Positions 15,313 to 23,954 of a DNA stretch of 64,000 bases are shown here, one piece after another. The first letter of the stretch is position 1. Each line of letters starts with the position of its first letter. The stretch spans positions 186,001-250,000 of the forward strand of contig CAVWLF010000005.1 of assembly GCA_963755815.1 (NCBI GenBank), written 5' to 3'. A program made the position numbers and the translations under genes. Source of the DNA: Palsa-506 sp963755815 (GTDB lineage: Bacteria > Actinomycetota > Actinomycetes > Streptosporangiales > Streptosporangiaceae). Under the pieces are notes generated by a model. The model was not told where the DNA came from. It saw nothing but the letters and a program-made list of their open reading frames with translations, and ran no database searches.

Positions 15313-17406
15313 TCAGGGCGTGGGCGCGAGCGCGAACGCCTGCAGCGCGGAGCGGTCGTACTGGCTGCAGCGGCCCCAGCCGGTGTTGGCGGTGGCGGCC
15401 ACGTAGACCTGCGCCGCGAACGCGGCCACCGTGCAGTTGCCCAGCGCGGCCGCCACCGTCTCGTCGAACGGAGCGGGCGGACCCGGGACCGCGCCGCCGG
15501 TCGAGTAGATGGTGGTCGCTGCCTTGGTGACCGAGAAAGACCAGGTGGCGTAGCCTTCGGGCTGGCCCGCCGAGTAGGCGATGGTCAGCTGGTCGGTGGC
15601 CTCGGTCGCTGGGTTGTAGCCCAGGAAACCGCATTGGGTGGTCGCCGTGGCAGTCCCGATGGCGGCCTGGGCGAGCGACACCGAGCACGGGTTGTTGTCG
15701 ACCAGGACCGTGAGCGGGTCGGCCGATTCGACCGGAGCCCCGGTGGAATCAAAGAAATTCACCGTGATGATGTGGGTCGCGCCGCTGGCCAGGCTCGTCG
15801 AGTCGAGATAGCAGCCGGGCAGCGGCTGGATGTAGAGCATGAGCTCGGAGATGGACGGCACCGGGTAGTAACCGGGTTGGCCGTCCAGCAACTGCGGGCC
15901 GAAGACGGTCGGCACGTACTGCGTGCCGTCCCAGATGGCGGTGCTGAACTGGTCGGTGCGGAGGTTGCCGTCCACCTCCACCTGGTAGAAGCTCGCGCCG
16001 TCCAGGCCGGCCCGGAGGAAGTTGACCATGACGGGCAGGGAGCCGCCGAAGGGCACGTTCTGAACCTGGTAGAAGTAGCTGGGGTCAGCGTCGGTGGTGT
16101 CGGCGAGACCAGCGGTGGTGATCCAGCCGGACGGGATGAAGCCGATGCCCTGCACCAGCGGCCCGTCCGGCTGCAGGCCGGACGAGGCCAGCAGGACTTC
16201 CTCGATGACGTCGTTGCAGCAGGCCAGCAGGACACCCGGGCTGACGACGGCGACGCTGGACGGCCGGACGGCGAGGCCGGTCACGGCGACCGTGGCGCCG
16301 CCTCCGGCGGCGCTGACCGTGACGAGGGCGTTGACGGGATCGCGCTCGGGGCAGTACAGGGTCGTCTCAGCCGAGTCGGCCCAGGTCAGGAAGAAGGGGG
16401 CGGTGAGCCCGGTCGCGAGGCCGGTCCGCTGGCCGTTGCTGAACTGGAAGCGGCTGACCCGGCCGGCGTCGGGGCCGGTGGTCTGCTCGCTGATATAGGC
16501 GGACTGCCGGTCGTTGCTCAGGGTGAGCCCGACCGCGTTCTGCAGCCCGGACAGGACGGCGGTCATCGTGCCGTCGGCCAGGTCGATGCGCCAGAGCCTG
16601 CCGCTCGGGGCGTACTCAACGGTGTAGGCGAAGCCGGCGTTCTCGTCCAGGAAGAGCTGCTGGGGTGCGGTCAGGCCGGACGCGACGACCGTGGCGGCGG
16701 GCCGGTCCGCGCTGGACAGGTCGACCTTGACCAGGTCACCGCCCCGCTCGATGACGTAGGCGTGCAGCCCGTCCTGGCTGGCCTTGACGTCCTCGGGCTC
16801 GTTATAACCCGTTCCGAGTACCTGGTACATGGGATCGAGCTGGTAAGTCACCCACGTGATCGTCAGGTCGTAGCCGTAGGCGACCACCTTCACCTTGGCG
16901 AAGTTCCCGGCCTGGGTACGGACCGCGAAGACATCGCCGTGGACCAGCTGGTTCGTCGCGTTGTTACTGCCGGGGATCGGCGCCGCCGTGTACGGCAGCT
17001 TCTGCAGCCCGGTGGCGGTGAGGGCGGCGAAGCTGACGGCGCCGAGGTTCAGGATCCCGGCCCCGTTCATCGGCGTCATCTGGCGGTCCACCGCCGTCAT
17101 CTGCTCCCACCAGATGTCGGCGCCGGGGCTAGCGCCGCCCTCGGTGCCGGTGTCGAGGTCAAGGGTCCACGTGCCCTTCAGCACCGTGGTCCCGCTGGCC
17201 AGCACGCTGGCGGCCGGGAACAGGTTCATCCGGGACAGGTTGCCCGCGAATTCCACGAACAGGAGCTGGTTCAGGCTGGCACGGAAGTCGCAGCCGACGG
17301 CCCCGCCGAGCTGCGGCGACGGGAGCTGCGTGATCGTCGGCGCCGGTGCCGGCGGGGGCGGCATCGGAATTCTGGCTGGCGGTGCGGACTGGGTGAGCTG
17401 AGTCAT
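15313..17406 (-). CDS. Large beta-propeller protein of unknown function
   Basis: 697 residues from ATG 17406, preceded by GGAGA; the frame runs further upstream but is Arg-rich and not protein-like. After a Pro-rich N-terminus (PMPPPPAPAPTI) come propeller-type repeats resembling NHL/SMP-30 blades: GYNEPEDVKASQDGLHAYVIER, GLTAPQQLFLDENAGFAYTVEY, GLQNAVGLTLSNDRQSAYISEQ, GLTAPFFLTWADSAETTLY. The C-terminal 300 residues are beta-rich with scattered Cys and show no family I recognise. No signal peptide. It follows the Cys/His-repeat gene on the same strand with a 211-base gap, so the two may be co-expressed. Confidence 0.7.
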   Translation of the reverse strand: MTQLTQSAPPARIPMPPPPAPAPTITQLPSPQLGGAVGCDFRASLNQLLFVEFAGNLSRMNLFPAASVLASGTTVLKGTWTLDLDTGTEGGASPGADIWWEQMTAVDRQMTPMNGAGILNLGAVSFAALTATGLQKLPYTAAPIPGSNNATNQLVHGDVFAVRTQAGNFAKVKVVAYGYDLTITWVTYQLDPMYQVLGTGYNEPEDVKASQDGLHAYVIERGGDLVKVDLSSADRPAATVVASGLTAPQQLFLDENAGFAYTVEYAPSGRLWRIDLADGTMTAVLSGLQNAVGLTLSNDRQSAYISEQTTGPDAGRVSRFQFSNGQRTGLATGLTAPFFLTWADSAETTLYCPERDPVNALVTVSAAGGGATVAVTGLAVRPSSVAVVSPGVLLACCNDVIEEVLLASSGLQPDGPLVQGIGFIPSGWITTAGLADTTDADPSYFYQVQNVPFGGSLPVMVNFLRAGLDGASFYQVEVDGNLRTDQFSTAIWDGTQYVPTVFGPQLLDGQPGYYPVPSISELMLYIQPLPGCYLDSTSLASGATHIITVNFFDSTGAPVESADPLTVLVDNNPCSVSLAQAAIGTATATTQCGFLGYNPATEATDQLTIAYSAGQPEGYATWSFSVTKAATTIYSTGGAVPGPPAPFDETVAAALGNCTVAAFAAQVYVAATANTGWGRCSQYDRSALQAFALAPTP

Positions 17407-17617
17407 GTCGGTGATCTCCGTCCTGGTCGCTGTCGGGTGCCGGGGGAACCGGGCTAAGCGGCCGGCGCCCCCGCCCCTGGCCGCGCGGCCGGCTCTCGCC
17501 GTGGTCCCGGCGGAGCCGGCCGCGCACCTTATGTAGAGCCCGGACCCGCCCGGCAGATACACGCCCGGCGAAGCCGGAGGGGACAAGTTTCCGCAGGCCG
17601 GAGCGATATGCCCGTGG

Positions 17618-19549
17618 TCAGACCGCAGCCAGCAGGTAGTCGCCGCTGCCGGAGTGGTCATGAGTCCCGCCGGCCGGGCACGGGCCCGGCGACGGGTTGC
17701 CGGCGAACGCCAGCCCCTGGCACTTACGGCACCACCGCCAGTCCGGCTGCGCCCCGGCCAGGCTGCCGCCGGTGAAGGCGAGCACGTAGTTAGCGCTGCC
17801 CGCGTGGTTGTGGTTCCCGCCCGCCGGGCACCGCCCGGGCGACGGGCTGCCGGCGAACGCCAGCCCCTGGCACTTGTTGCACCACCGCCAGTTAGCCTGG
17901 CCGCCCGCCGCGGACACGCCGTACGCCAGCACGTAGTCGCCGCTGCCGGAGTGGTCATGAGTCCCGCCCGCCGGGCACGGGCCCGGCGACGAGTTACCGG
18001 CGAACGCCAGCCCCTGGCACTTACGGCACCACCGCCAGTCGGCTTGCTCGGGCAGCGCCGCAGACTCGTACGCCAGCTCGTAGTTGCCGCTGCCGGCATG
18101 GTCGTGAGTCCCGCCCGCCGGGCACGGGCCCGGCGACGGGCTGCCGGCGAACGCCAGCCCCTGGCACTTGTTGCACCACTGCCAGTCGGACTGGCCGGAC
18201 CCGGCGGCAACGTTCTGGACCAGGACGTAGTCGCCGCTGCCGGAATGGTCATGAGTCCCGCCGGCCGGGCACGGGCCCGGCGACGGGTCACCCGCGAATG
18301 CCATGCCCTGGCACTTGTTGCACCACTGCCAGTCGGACTGGCCGGAGGGGGCAGCCGCGGCCGTGAACGCGATGACGTAGTTACCGCTGCCGGAGTGGTC
18401 GTGGCTCGCCCCGGCCGGGCAGGCCCCGGGCAGGATGTCGCCGGCGAACGCCAGGCCCTGGCACTTGCGGCACCAGGCCCAGTTGCCCTGGTCGCCGTAG
18501 TAGTTCAGCGCCACGACACCCGCGGCGGAAGAATTGCTCTCGATTATGGTGTGCTGCCCGCAGTCGGTGACCGCGTTGTTCACGCCCCAGGTCATGGCCG
18601 GGTGCGTGGCCCCGGTGGAGATGCTGATGTTCCTCATCTCGGTCAGGGCGACGTCGGGGTAGTCCGAAGCCTGGGTGATGCCGTAGCACTCAAGCGTCTC
18701 GATGAGCCACGTGAGCTGCTCGATATTGCTGACCGGCAGGCTCGCGTTCGCGATGCCCTCGAAGCTGCAGTTGTAACTGAACATGCTCGCGGACTGGCCG
18801 GTCAGCGTCATCACTCCGACGAGCGTGTCGCCGGGGCTGACCGGGACGAGGCTGGAGTGCAGCGCGATGCCGCCCTGCCCGTCGACATACCAGCTCGCGA
18901 CCGCCCAGTAGTTGCCGCCGCCCGCCGCGGACTCGCCCCACTGCAGGACGGGCTGGTAGATCATCGTGGAGTTCTGGATGCCGGGGAACAAGAAGATCAC
19001 CTGTCCCGACTGCGTGGCGGGCGGGTCGGGGACCACCCAGGTGGTGGCGAAGGACGACACCGGCGTGCCGGTGCCGTTCGTCCACGACGCGTAGGTGATC
19101 CAGCCGCTGCCGAAGGAGGGCGTAACCCCGGGTGGCGGATGCGCGACGTTGCCGGGATGAAGGGGCACGCCGGCCGTGCGCAGCTGCACGACGCCGAAGT
19201 CGGTCAGCATCTCGCCCGCGCCGCCGAGCTTGCGCAGGCGGCCATCCGTGCCGTCGATGACGGTGCCGCTCTCGATCAGATGGACCTGGGATCGGGATCG
19301 AAGTCCCCCAGGCGTCAGGACCAGGTCGTCAGGCATGTTCGCACTTCCTTTGCGCTGCTCGAGGTCGGCGGTCGGGACTACCGCGAGGGTGCCGTCCGCC
19401 TGCTGGACGACGGTCTGCGCCGGGCCGACGCTGTGCACCGAGCCGCGGGGCCGGGGCCCGCCGGGAGTGATCACCGGAGGATCGCCGCCCGTGACCGTGA
19501 CCGTGGCCTCGGGCGGGCTGGTCCCGGGTGAGCACTCTGCGCGGTTCAC
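17618..19549 (-). CDS. Protein with duplicated TPGG motif, beta-sandwich-like domain and six Cys/His repeats
   Basis: 643 residues from GTG 19549 (AGGGAGG four bases upstream). An in-frame ATG at 19336 (residue 72) has its own AAGGAAG site, so two start points are possible. Residues 27-60 and 78-110 are related copies of a motif V-x-T-P-G-G-x-R-x-R-x-x-V-H. Residues about 140-345 form a beta-rich domain (GWITYASWTNGTG, FATTWVVPDPP, VIFLFPGIQNSTMIYQPVLQWG) resembling the concanavalin-like/G1-peptidase fold. Six repeats follow at residues 357, 407, 456, 505, 554 and 604, each W-x-W-C-x-K-C-Q-G-x-A-F-A-G...C-P-A-G-x-x-H-x-H. The Cys3His2 pattern suggests metal binding. No classical signal peptide. 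Function unknown. Confidence 0.75.
   Translation of the reverse strand: MNRAECSPGTSPPEATVTVTGGDPPVITPGGPRPRGSVHSVGPAQTVVQQADGTLAVVPTADLEQRKGSANMPDDLVLTPGGLRSRSQVHLIESGTVIDGTDGRLRKLGGAGEMLTDFGVVQLRTAGVPLHPGNVAHPPPGVTPSFGSGWITYASWTNGTGTPVSSFATTWVVPDPPATQSGQVIFLFPGIQNSTMIYQPVLQWGESAAGGGNYWAVASWYVDGQGGIALHSSLVPVSPGDTLVGVMTLTGQSASMFSYNCSFEGIANASLPVSNIEQLTWLIETLECYGITQASDYPDVALTEMRNISISTGATHPAMTWGVNNAVTDCGQHTIIESNSSAAGVVALNYYGDQGNWAWCRKCQGLAFAGDILPGACPAGASHDHSGSGNYVIAFTAAAAPSGQSDWQWCNKCQGMAFAGDPSPGPCPAGGTHDHSGSGDYVLVQNVAAGSGQSDWQWCNKCQGLAFAGSPSPGPCPAGGTHDHAGSGNYELAYESAALPEQADWRWCRKCQGLAFAGNSSPGPCPAGGTHDHSGSGDYVLAYGVSAAGGQANWRWCNKCQGLAFAGSPSPGRCPAGGNHNHAGSANYVLAFTGGSLAGAQPDWRWCRKCQGLAFAGNPSPGPCPAGGTHDHSGSGDYLLAAV
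17621..18484 (-). repeat. Six tandem 147-150-base coding repeats (Cys/His modules)
   Basis: The 3' part of the Cys/His-repeat gene consists of six head-to-tail units with the first Cys codon recurring every 49-50 codons (residues 360, 410, 459, 508, 557, 607). Units share long DNA identities such as GAACGCCAGCCCCTGGCACT on the plus strand, so they may be prone to recombination or assembly collapse. The first unit (nearest the beta-domain) is the most divergent. Confidence 0.9.
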
Positions 19550-19899
19550 GGCGCCTCCCTGCTTCGTCCGCCGTCAACCGACAAAGAGAAAGGACCGGCT
19601 CCGCTGATACATGCAGGCACCGGGAAGCCTGCGGCATCCCCGGTCGCCCGGCGAGCCGGGGGCGGCCGAGAGCGACCGGCCGGCCCGCTGGGGCCGGGCT
19701 TCCTACGAGGGCGGCGTTGCGGGCGCGCCGGTCCGCGCTCCGGCGGAACGAGCGTCCGGCGAGTTCCCCGGATGCGCTCGGCCAGCCTGCCGCAGTCAGG
19801 GCCGTGAGCCGCCCGGCCGAAGTATGATCCGGGTAACGGCGGCGGTGCCGCAGCGATGGTCACACTCTGCGCGGATGCACGGATCTAAGGAGCGATTCG
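19550..19899. other. 350-base divergent intergenic region
   Basis: It separates the Cys/His-repeat gene (minus) from the SPFH gene (plus). Open frames here are Arg/Pro-rich and have no ribosome site. TAAGGAG at 19887-19893 is the ribosome site of the SPFH gene. I see no strong hairpin or tandem repeat. Confidence 0.6.
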
Positions 19900-21033
19900 A
19901 TGGGCCTTCTCAACGAGTCACGCCGCGAGTTCATCGCCGCTCCCGACAGCTCGAAGGGCCAGATCGTCTTCAAGTGGCCGGACCAGAACATCCGCAAGTT
20001 CTCCAAGGCCATCGTCGAGCCCGACGCCGTCGCCATCTTCATGAGCCAGGGACAGGTGATGGGCGTCCTTCCTCCTGGCCGGCACACCCTCGACGCCCAG
20101 GAACTCCCGTTCCTCGGGATGTTCGTGGACTGGGCCAGCGGCGGCAACGCCTTCAAGGCCGAGATCTACTTCGTCGGCGCCCGGGAGTTCCCGAACTTCC
20201 GCTTCGGCGGCCGGCTGGACGAGGTGCAGGATCCCCAGACCGGCCTGGTCGTCACCCTCCGCGCGTTCGGCGAGTACGCGCTGCGCGTGGTCGAGCCACA
20301 GCGGCTGATCCTCAACCTGGTCGGCACGGTGGACGTGACGAACAACGAGTCCATCGCCGGCTGGGTCGCGCAGCAGCTGCTGAAGGTCACCCGCACCACG
20401 GTCACCACCCAGCTGATGTCAGGCGCCTGGCCGATCCTTGGCCTGTCCGTGCACAGCCCCGAGATCGAGGTGTCGGCGCTGCGGGCCGCCAACGCGGAGC
20501 TGGCCGACTACGGGCTATCCATCAGCCGCCTCGGCAACCTCGACGTGAACCTGGACGACGATGACAACGCCCGGCTGAAGAAGCTGGCCGGCGACACGGC
20601 CTACAGCCGGCTGGCCGGGGGTTTCCTGCAGGCGGCCCAGGCCGAGGCGCTGCAGGGGGCCGGCCAGGGGATGGCGCAGGGCGGCGGTGCGGTGACGCCG
20701 ATGTTCCTCGGGGCCGGCCTGGGCATGGCGAATCAGATGATGCAGGCTCCGGCGCAGGCCCCGCCCGCGGCGCCGCCGCCCGCTCCGGGCTTCGCCGGGG
20801 GCGGCCAGGGGTACGCGCCAGCACCCCAGCAGCCGGCTCCGGCCGCGCCCGCGGCGCAGGCTCCGGCTCCGGCGGCGACGATCGCGTGCGGGAACTGCGA
20901 CAACCAGGTCCGGGCCGGAGCGAAGTTCTGTGATTCGTGCGGTACGCCCATGCAGAAGCACTGCACCAACTGCAATGCGGACCTGAGCGCCACCGCGAAA
21001 TTCTGCGCCGAGTGCGGCACTCCGGCCGGCTAG
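19900..21033 (+). CDS. SPFH-domain protein with C-terminal double zinc ribbon
   Basis: 377 residues. Residues 1-225 match the YdjI/virion-core type SPFH (band 7) domain: QIVFKWPDQNIRKFSKAIVEPDAVAIFMSQGQVMGVLPPGRHTLDA, then EIYFV... EFPNFRFGG. A Gly/Ala/Pro/Gln-rich linker (about 240-325) is followed by two zinc ribbons: CGNCDNQVRAGAKFCDSCG and CTNCNADLSATAKFCAECG. SPFH proteins scaffold membrane microdomains and oligomerise. The ATG follows TAAGGAG. Two AIM24 genes, also with N-terminal Cys ribbons, follow on the same strand, suggesting one complex. Confidence 0.88.
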   Translation: MGLLNESRREFIAAPDSSKGQIVFKWPDQNIRKFSKAIVEPDAVAIFMSQGQVMGVLPPGRHTLDAQELPFLGMFVDWASGGNAFKAEIYFVGAREFPNFRFGGRLDEVQDPQTGLVVTLRAFGEYALRVVEPQRLILNLVGTVDVTNNESIAGWVAQQLLKVTRTTVTTQLMSGAWPILGLSVHSPEIEVSALRAANAELADYGLSISRLGNLDVNLDDDDNARLKKLAGDTAYSRLAGGFLQAAQAEALQGAGQGMAQGGGAVTPMFLGAGLGMANQMMQAPAQAPPAAPPPAPGFAGGGQGYAPAPQQPAPAAPAAQAPAPAATIACGNCDNQVRAGAKFCDSCGTPMQKHCTNCNADLSATAKFCAECGTPAG

Positions 21034-21210
21034 CCGCGGGCCCGCGCCGCAGTTCCCGGCGGAGCTAGCACCGTCCCGGCATGGCACCGGGCCGGGTGGC
21101 TCGTTAATGCCGGTCTCTTTCCTCATTCGCCGCATGCTGCACGCTACGATCGCATCCACGCAGCCTCCGCTGCGTCAGCTACGGGGTGGCGAGAAGAAAG
21201 GCCTATCCGG

Positions 21211-22008
21211 ATGGATCGGATTGAGTGCCAGTGGTGCAAGGCTCAGAACGAGGCGGACCGGACGAGCTGCTCGACCTGCGGGGCACCGCTCGACGCGAAG
21301 AATCTCGTCTCTGACTCTGGCTGGGCTGAGGCTCCCCGGCTGCGGGATATGACGGAGTTCCGTTTCTCCAATTCCACCTGCCAGATCGAGGGCGAGATCG
21401 TCCCGGTCGCCGATATGGCGCTGGGGCAGGGGGACTCGGTGTTCTTTGAGCATCACGTGATGCTCTGGAAGGAACCCGCGGTGCCGATATCGGCCCTCAA
21501 CACCGGCGGCGGCATGAAGCGCATGCTCGGCGGCATGCCGCACGTGCTCAGCGTCGCCCACGGGCCGGGCCGCGTCGCTTTCTCCCGGGACGCGACCGGC
21601 GAGGTGGTGGTGCTGCCGCTGCATCCGTCCATGGAACTCGACGTGCGCGAGCATGCCTTCCTGGCCGGGACCCACTCGCTGACCTATTCCTTCGTCCGGA
21701 TCAAGGGCCTGGCCAACGTGCTGCACGGCGGCGACGGCATGTACATCGATCGTTTCATCACCCAGCGCGAGCCCGGCCTGCTGCTCCTGCACGGCTATGG
21801 CAACGTCTTCCAGAAGACGCTGCAGCCGGGCGAGAAGATCCTGGTCGAGCCGGGCGGCTTCCTGTACAAGGACTCGACGGTGACCATGAACGCGGTTCAG
21901 CAGAACGTCAAGACCGGGCTCATGCGGCACGGCATGTACCTGGCCGAGATGACTGGTCCCGGCCGGGTTGGCATCCAGTCCATGTACGTGCACCACGGCT
22001 CGGAGTAG
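21211..22008 (+). CDS. AIM24-family protein with N-terminal zinc ribbon (copy 1)
   Basis: 265 residues. An N-terminal ribbon CQWCKAQNEADRTSCSTCG (Cys pairs about 6-9 and 20-23) is followed by the AIM24 beta-barrel: FRFSNSTCQIEGEIVPVADMALGQGDSVFFEHHVMLW, GPGRVAFSRDATGEVVVLPL, EPGLLLLHGYGNVFQKTLQPGEKILVEPGGFLYKD, TGPGRVGIQSM. The family takes its name from a yeast mitochondrial inner-membrane protein; the bacterial role is unsettled. The start is supported by GAGAAG/AAAGG upstream. It is the second gene of the SPFH-AIM24-AIM24 cluster. Confidence 0.88.
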   Translation: MDRIECQWCKAQNEADRTSCSTCGAPLDAKNLVSDSGWAEAPRLRDMTEFRFSNSTCQIEGEIVPVADMALGQGDSVFFEHHVMLWKEPAVPISALNTGGGMKRMLGGMPHVLSVAHGPGRVAFSRDATGEVVVLPLHPSMELDVREHAFLAGTHSLTYSFVRIKGLANVLHGGDGMYIDRFITQREPGLLLLHGYGNVFQKTLQPGEKILVEPGGFLYKDSTVTMNAVQQNVKTGLMRHGMYLAEMTGPGRVGIQSMYVHHGSE

Positions 22009-22018
22009 GGAACCCGTC

Positions 22019-22912
22019 ATGTCGACCCCGCCCGCGAGCGCATACACCTGCCCGTACTGCCGCATGCCGAGCGACGGCGGCGGCGGGACCTGCCCGCGCT
22101 GCGGCGCGCCGGTCGACATCCGGGTCCGCCTGTCCGACTCCGGGTGGGCCGAGCAGCCGCCGATCCGTGACATGGCCCGCCTCCACTTCAGCCGCTCCAC
22201 CTGCCAGATCAGCGGCAAGTACGTGCCGGTGGCGGAGATGGCGCTGCACGACGACGACTGGGTCTACTTCTCGCACCACGTGCTGCTGCACACCGATCCC
22301 CGAGTCCGGTTCGACACCCTCAAGATGGGGCGCGGCTGGAATCGCGTGCGGGCCGGAATGCCGCTGATCATGATGACGGCACAGGGCCCCGGTCACATTG
22401 CCTTCAGCGCCGATCACCCCGGCGAGACCCTCGCCGTCCCGCTTAGCCCGGGCCACGCCATCGACGTGGTCGAGCACCGTTTCCTGGTCGCGACCGGGAA
22501 CGTCACGTACCAATGGGAGAACTCCGGGGTGTGGTATACCACCCGGGATGGGGACGAGCAGGAAACGCATTACCCGCTCGGCCAGACAATGGACCGCTTC
22601 TCGGCTCAGGGCGGGCCCGGGCTCCTGCTGCTGCACGCCCCGGGCAACACGTTCCTCCGCGATCTGCGGCCCAACGAGCGCATCCTGATCCAGCCCGGCG
22701 GGCTGGTCTGGAAGGACCAGACGGTCAGGATGCACCTCCACTTCGAGTACCCGAGGGGCGCTTACTGGTTCAGCTCGGCGCGGTGGGAGACCAAGACAGC
22801 CTGGCTGACCCTGACGGGACCGGGCCGGGTGGCGATCCAGTCGGTCTTTGAACGCCCGGAGATGGTGGGATCGGTGCAGCAGACTTCCGGCGCGACAAGC
22901 CAGATGTGGTAG
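22019..22912 (+). CDS. AIM24-family protein with N-terminal zinc ribbon (copy 2)
   Basis: 297 residues from ATG 22019, ten bases after the stop of copy 1. Ribbon CPYCRMPSDGGGGTCPRCG, then the same blocks as copy 1 (SDSGWAEQPPIRDMARLHFSRSTCQISGKYVPVAEMAL; GPGLLLLHAPGNTFLRDLRPNERILIQPGGLVWKD). An insertion of about 25 residues (WENSGVWYTTRDGDEQETHYPLG) is absent from copy 1. The pair arose by tandem duplication and has diverged, so the products may form a hetero-oligomer. Confidence 0.87.
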   Translation: MSTPPASAYTCPYCRMPSDGGGGTCPRCGAPVDIRVRLSDSGWAEQPPIRDMARLHFSRSTCQISGKYVPVAEMALHDDDWVYFSHHVLLHTDPRVRFDTLKMGRGWNRVRAGMPLIMMTAQGPGHIAFSADHPGETLAVPLSPGHAIDVVEHRFLVATGNVTYQWENSGVWYTTRDGDEQETHYPLGQTMDRFSAQGGPGLLLLHAPGNTFLRDLRPNERILIQPGGLVWKDQTVRMHLHFEYPRGAYWFSSARWETKTAWLTLTGPGRVAIQSVFERPEMVGSVQQTSGATSQMW

Positions 22913-22984
22913 GGCGCCGCAGCGAGGGCCCGGTGCCCTAGCCGGTCGCGCGGGACGCTTCCCGAACCGGGCCAGCCCCGGATG

Positions 22985-23200
22985 CTAGGGCACCCATTTA
23001 CCTACCGTGAAGTTCGGGTGCCAGAAGCTGAGCGGCCAGAAGAGAACCGAGATTGCGTACTGAACCCAGCTATGAAACGAACCCAGGCCAGCCGCCGTCG
23101 ACGGCAAATGGGGTGATGCCGTATTGACGAAGACGCCAATCAGAATATAAACCCCGATGAGAAGGCCCGTGGTGCTGAAAAGGGTTTTCAGGAAGCTCAA
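22985..23200 (-). CDS. Small two-helix membrane protein
   Basis: 71 residues from TTG 23200, preceded by GGAG with five bases between. Hydrophobic segments: FSTTGLLIGVYILIGVFV (about 8-25) and WVQYAISVLFWPLSFW (about 45-60). I do not recognise a family, though short proteins ending in a W-P-L-x-x-W-x-P-x-F-T-V-G-K-W motif are plausible as conserved membrane hypotheticals. Base composition is visibly less GC-rich than its neighbours. Convergent with the AIM24 gene. Confidence 0.6.
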   Translation of the reverse strand: MSFLKTLFSTTGLLIGVYILIGVFVNTASPHLPSTAAGLGSFHSWVQYAISVLFWPLSFWHPNFTVGKWVP

Positions 23201-23442
23201 TGTAGCTCCATGCCTTCAATGGGCGTTGTAGTTGATGCGCATGTTGGAGCCGATGCAAATGAGTGACTCCTGCACATGCGCCTTCTCCTTTGCAGCAGCG
23301 AAAAGATGCCTCTCCCGCCAGGATAGATCATCTGCAGCGATACGCAAGGTTGCCACTCCGGACCGTTGGTGACGAAGCCGGGCCCGCCCGGCCGACAGCC
23401 GGGGCGATGCCGCGGACGGTTGCCTGGCCGGGCCGGCCGGCG

Positions 23443-23844
23443 CTAATTCCGAATCGGCTCATCGACCGGGACAATCCGTACCCCCAGCGGCAGCAGGGAG
23501 ACCGGGATGATCTTGAAGCTGGCGAGCCCCAGCGGGATGCCGATGATCGTCAGGCACAGCAGGACCCCGGCTACCAGGTGGCCGATCGCGAGCTCCCAGC
23601 CAAACAGGATGATCCAGATGATGTTGCCGATCAGGGAGCCGACACCCATCCCGCCCTCGCGCGGCGCGATGGTCCGGCCGAACGGCCACAGCACATAGCT
23701 CGAGATCCGGAACGCGGCGATCCCGAACGGGATCGTGATGACCAGGAAGAACAAGGCGAAGCAAAGCAGCCCGGCCAGCGCGTAGGCGATGGCCATCCAG
23801 ATGCCGCAGAGCACGAGCCAGATCACGTTAAGGATGATTCTCAT
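23443..23844 (-). CDS. yccF: YccF-domain membrane protein
   Basis: 133 residues holding two copies of the YccF unit: RIILNVIWLVLCGIWMAIAYALAGLLCFALFFLVITIPFGIAAFR and SLIGNIIWIILFGWELAIGHLVAGVLLCLTIIGIPLGLASFK, each a pair of membrane helices with the conserved N-x-x-W and I-P-x-G-x-x-x-F/K motifs. It is a small inner-membrane protein of unknown function; full length. Monocistronic. Confidence 0.92.
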   Translation of the reverse strand: MRIILNVIWLVLCGIWMAIAYALAGLLCFALFFLVITIPFGIAAFRISSYVLWPFGRTIAPREGGMGVGSLIGNIIWIILFGWELAIGHLVAGVLLCLTIIGIPLGLASFKIIPVSLLPLGVRIVPVDEPIRN

Positions 23845-23954
23845 CGCGCCGCCGCCCGGGGGTTGTCCAGCGATTACCCGCCGACCAGGCTATCAAGACG
23901 CACCTGGACGAGTGTTTTCGCCGGTCACTACGATCCGAGCATGCGAAGGATGCG

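Noticed and set aside
17621..18484. Regular tandem repeats suggesting a CRISPR array
   Set aside because: Units are 147-150 bases, in frame and coding, without spacers; no cas genes nearby.
17654..19531. Open frame of 625 codons on the plus strand opposite the Cys/His-repeat gene
   Set aside because: Antisense shadow created by repeat structure and GC bias; low-complexity product with no ribosome site.
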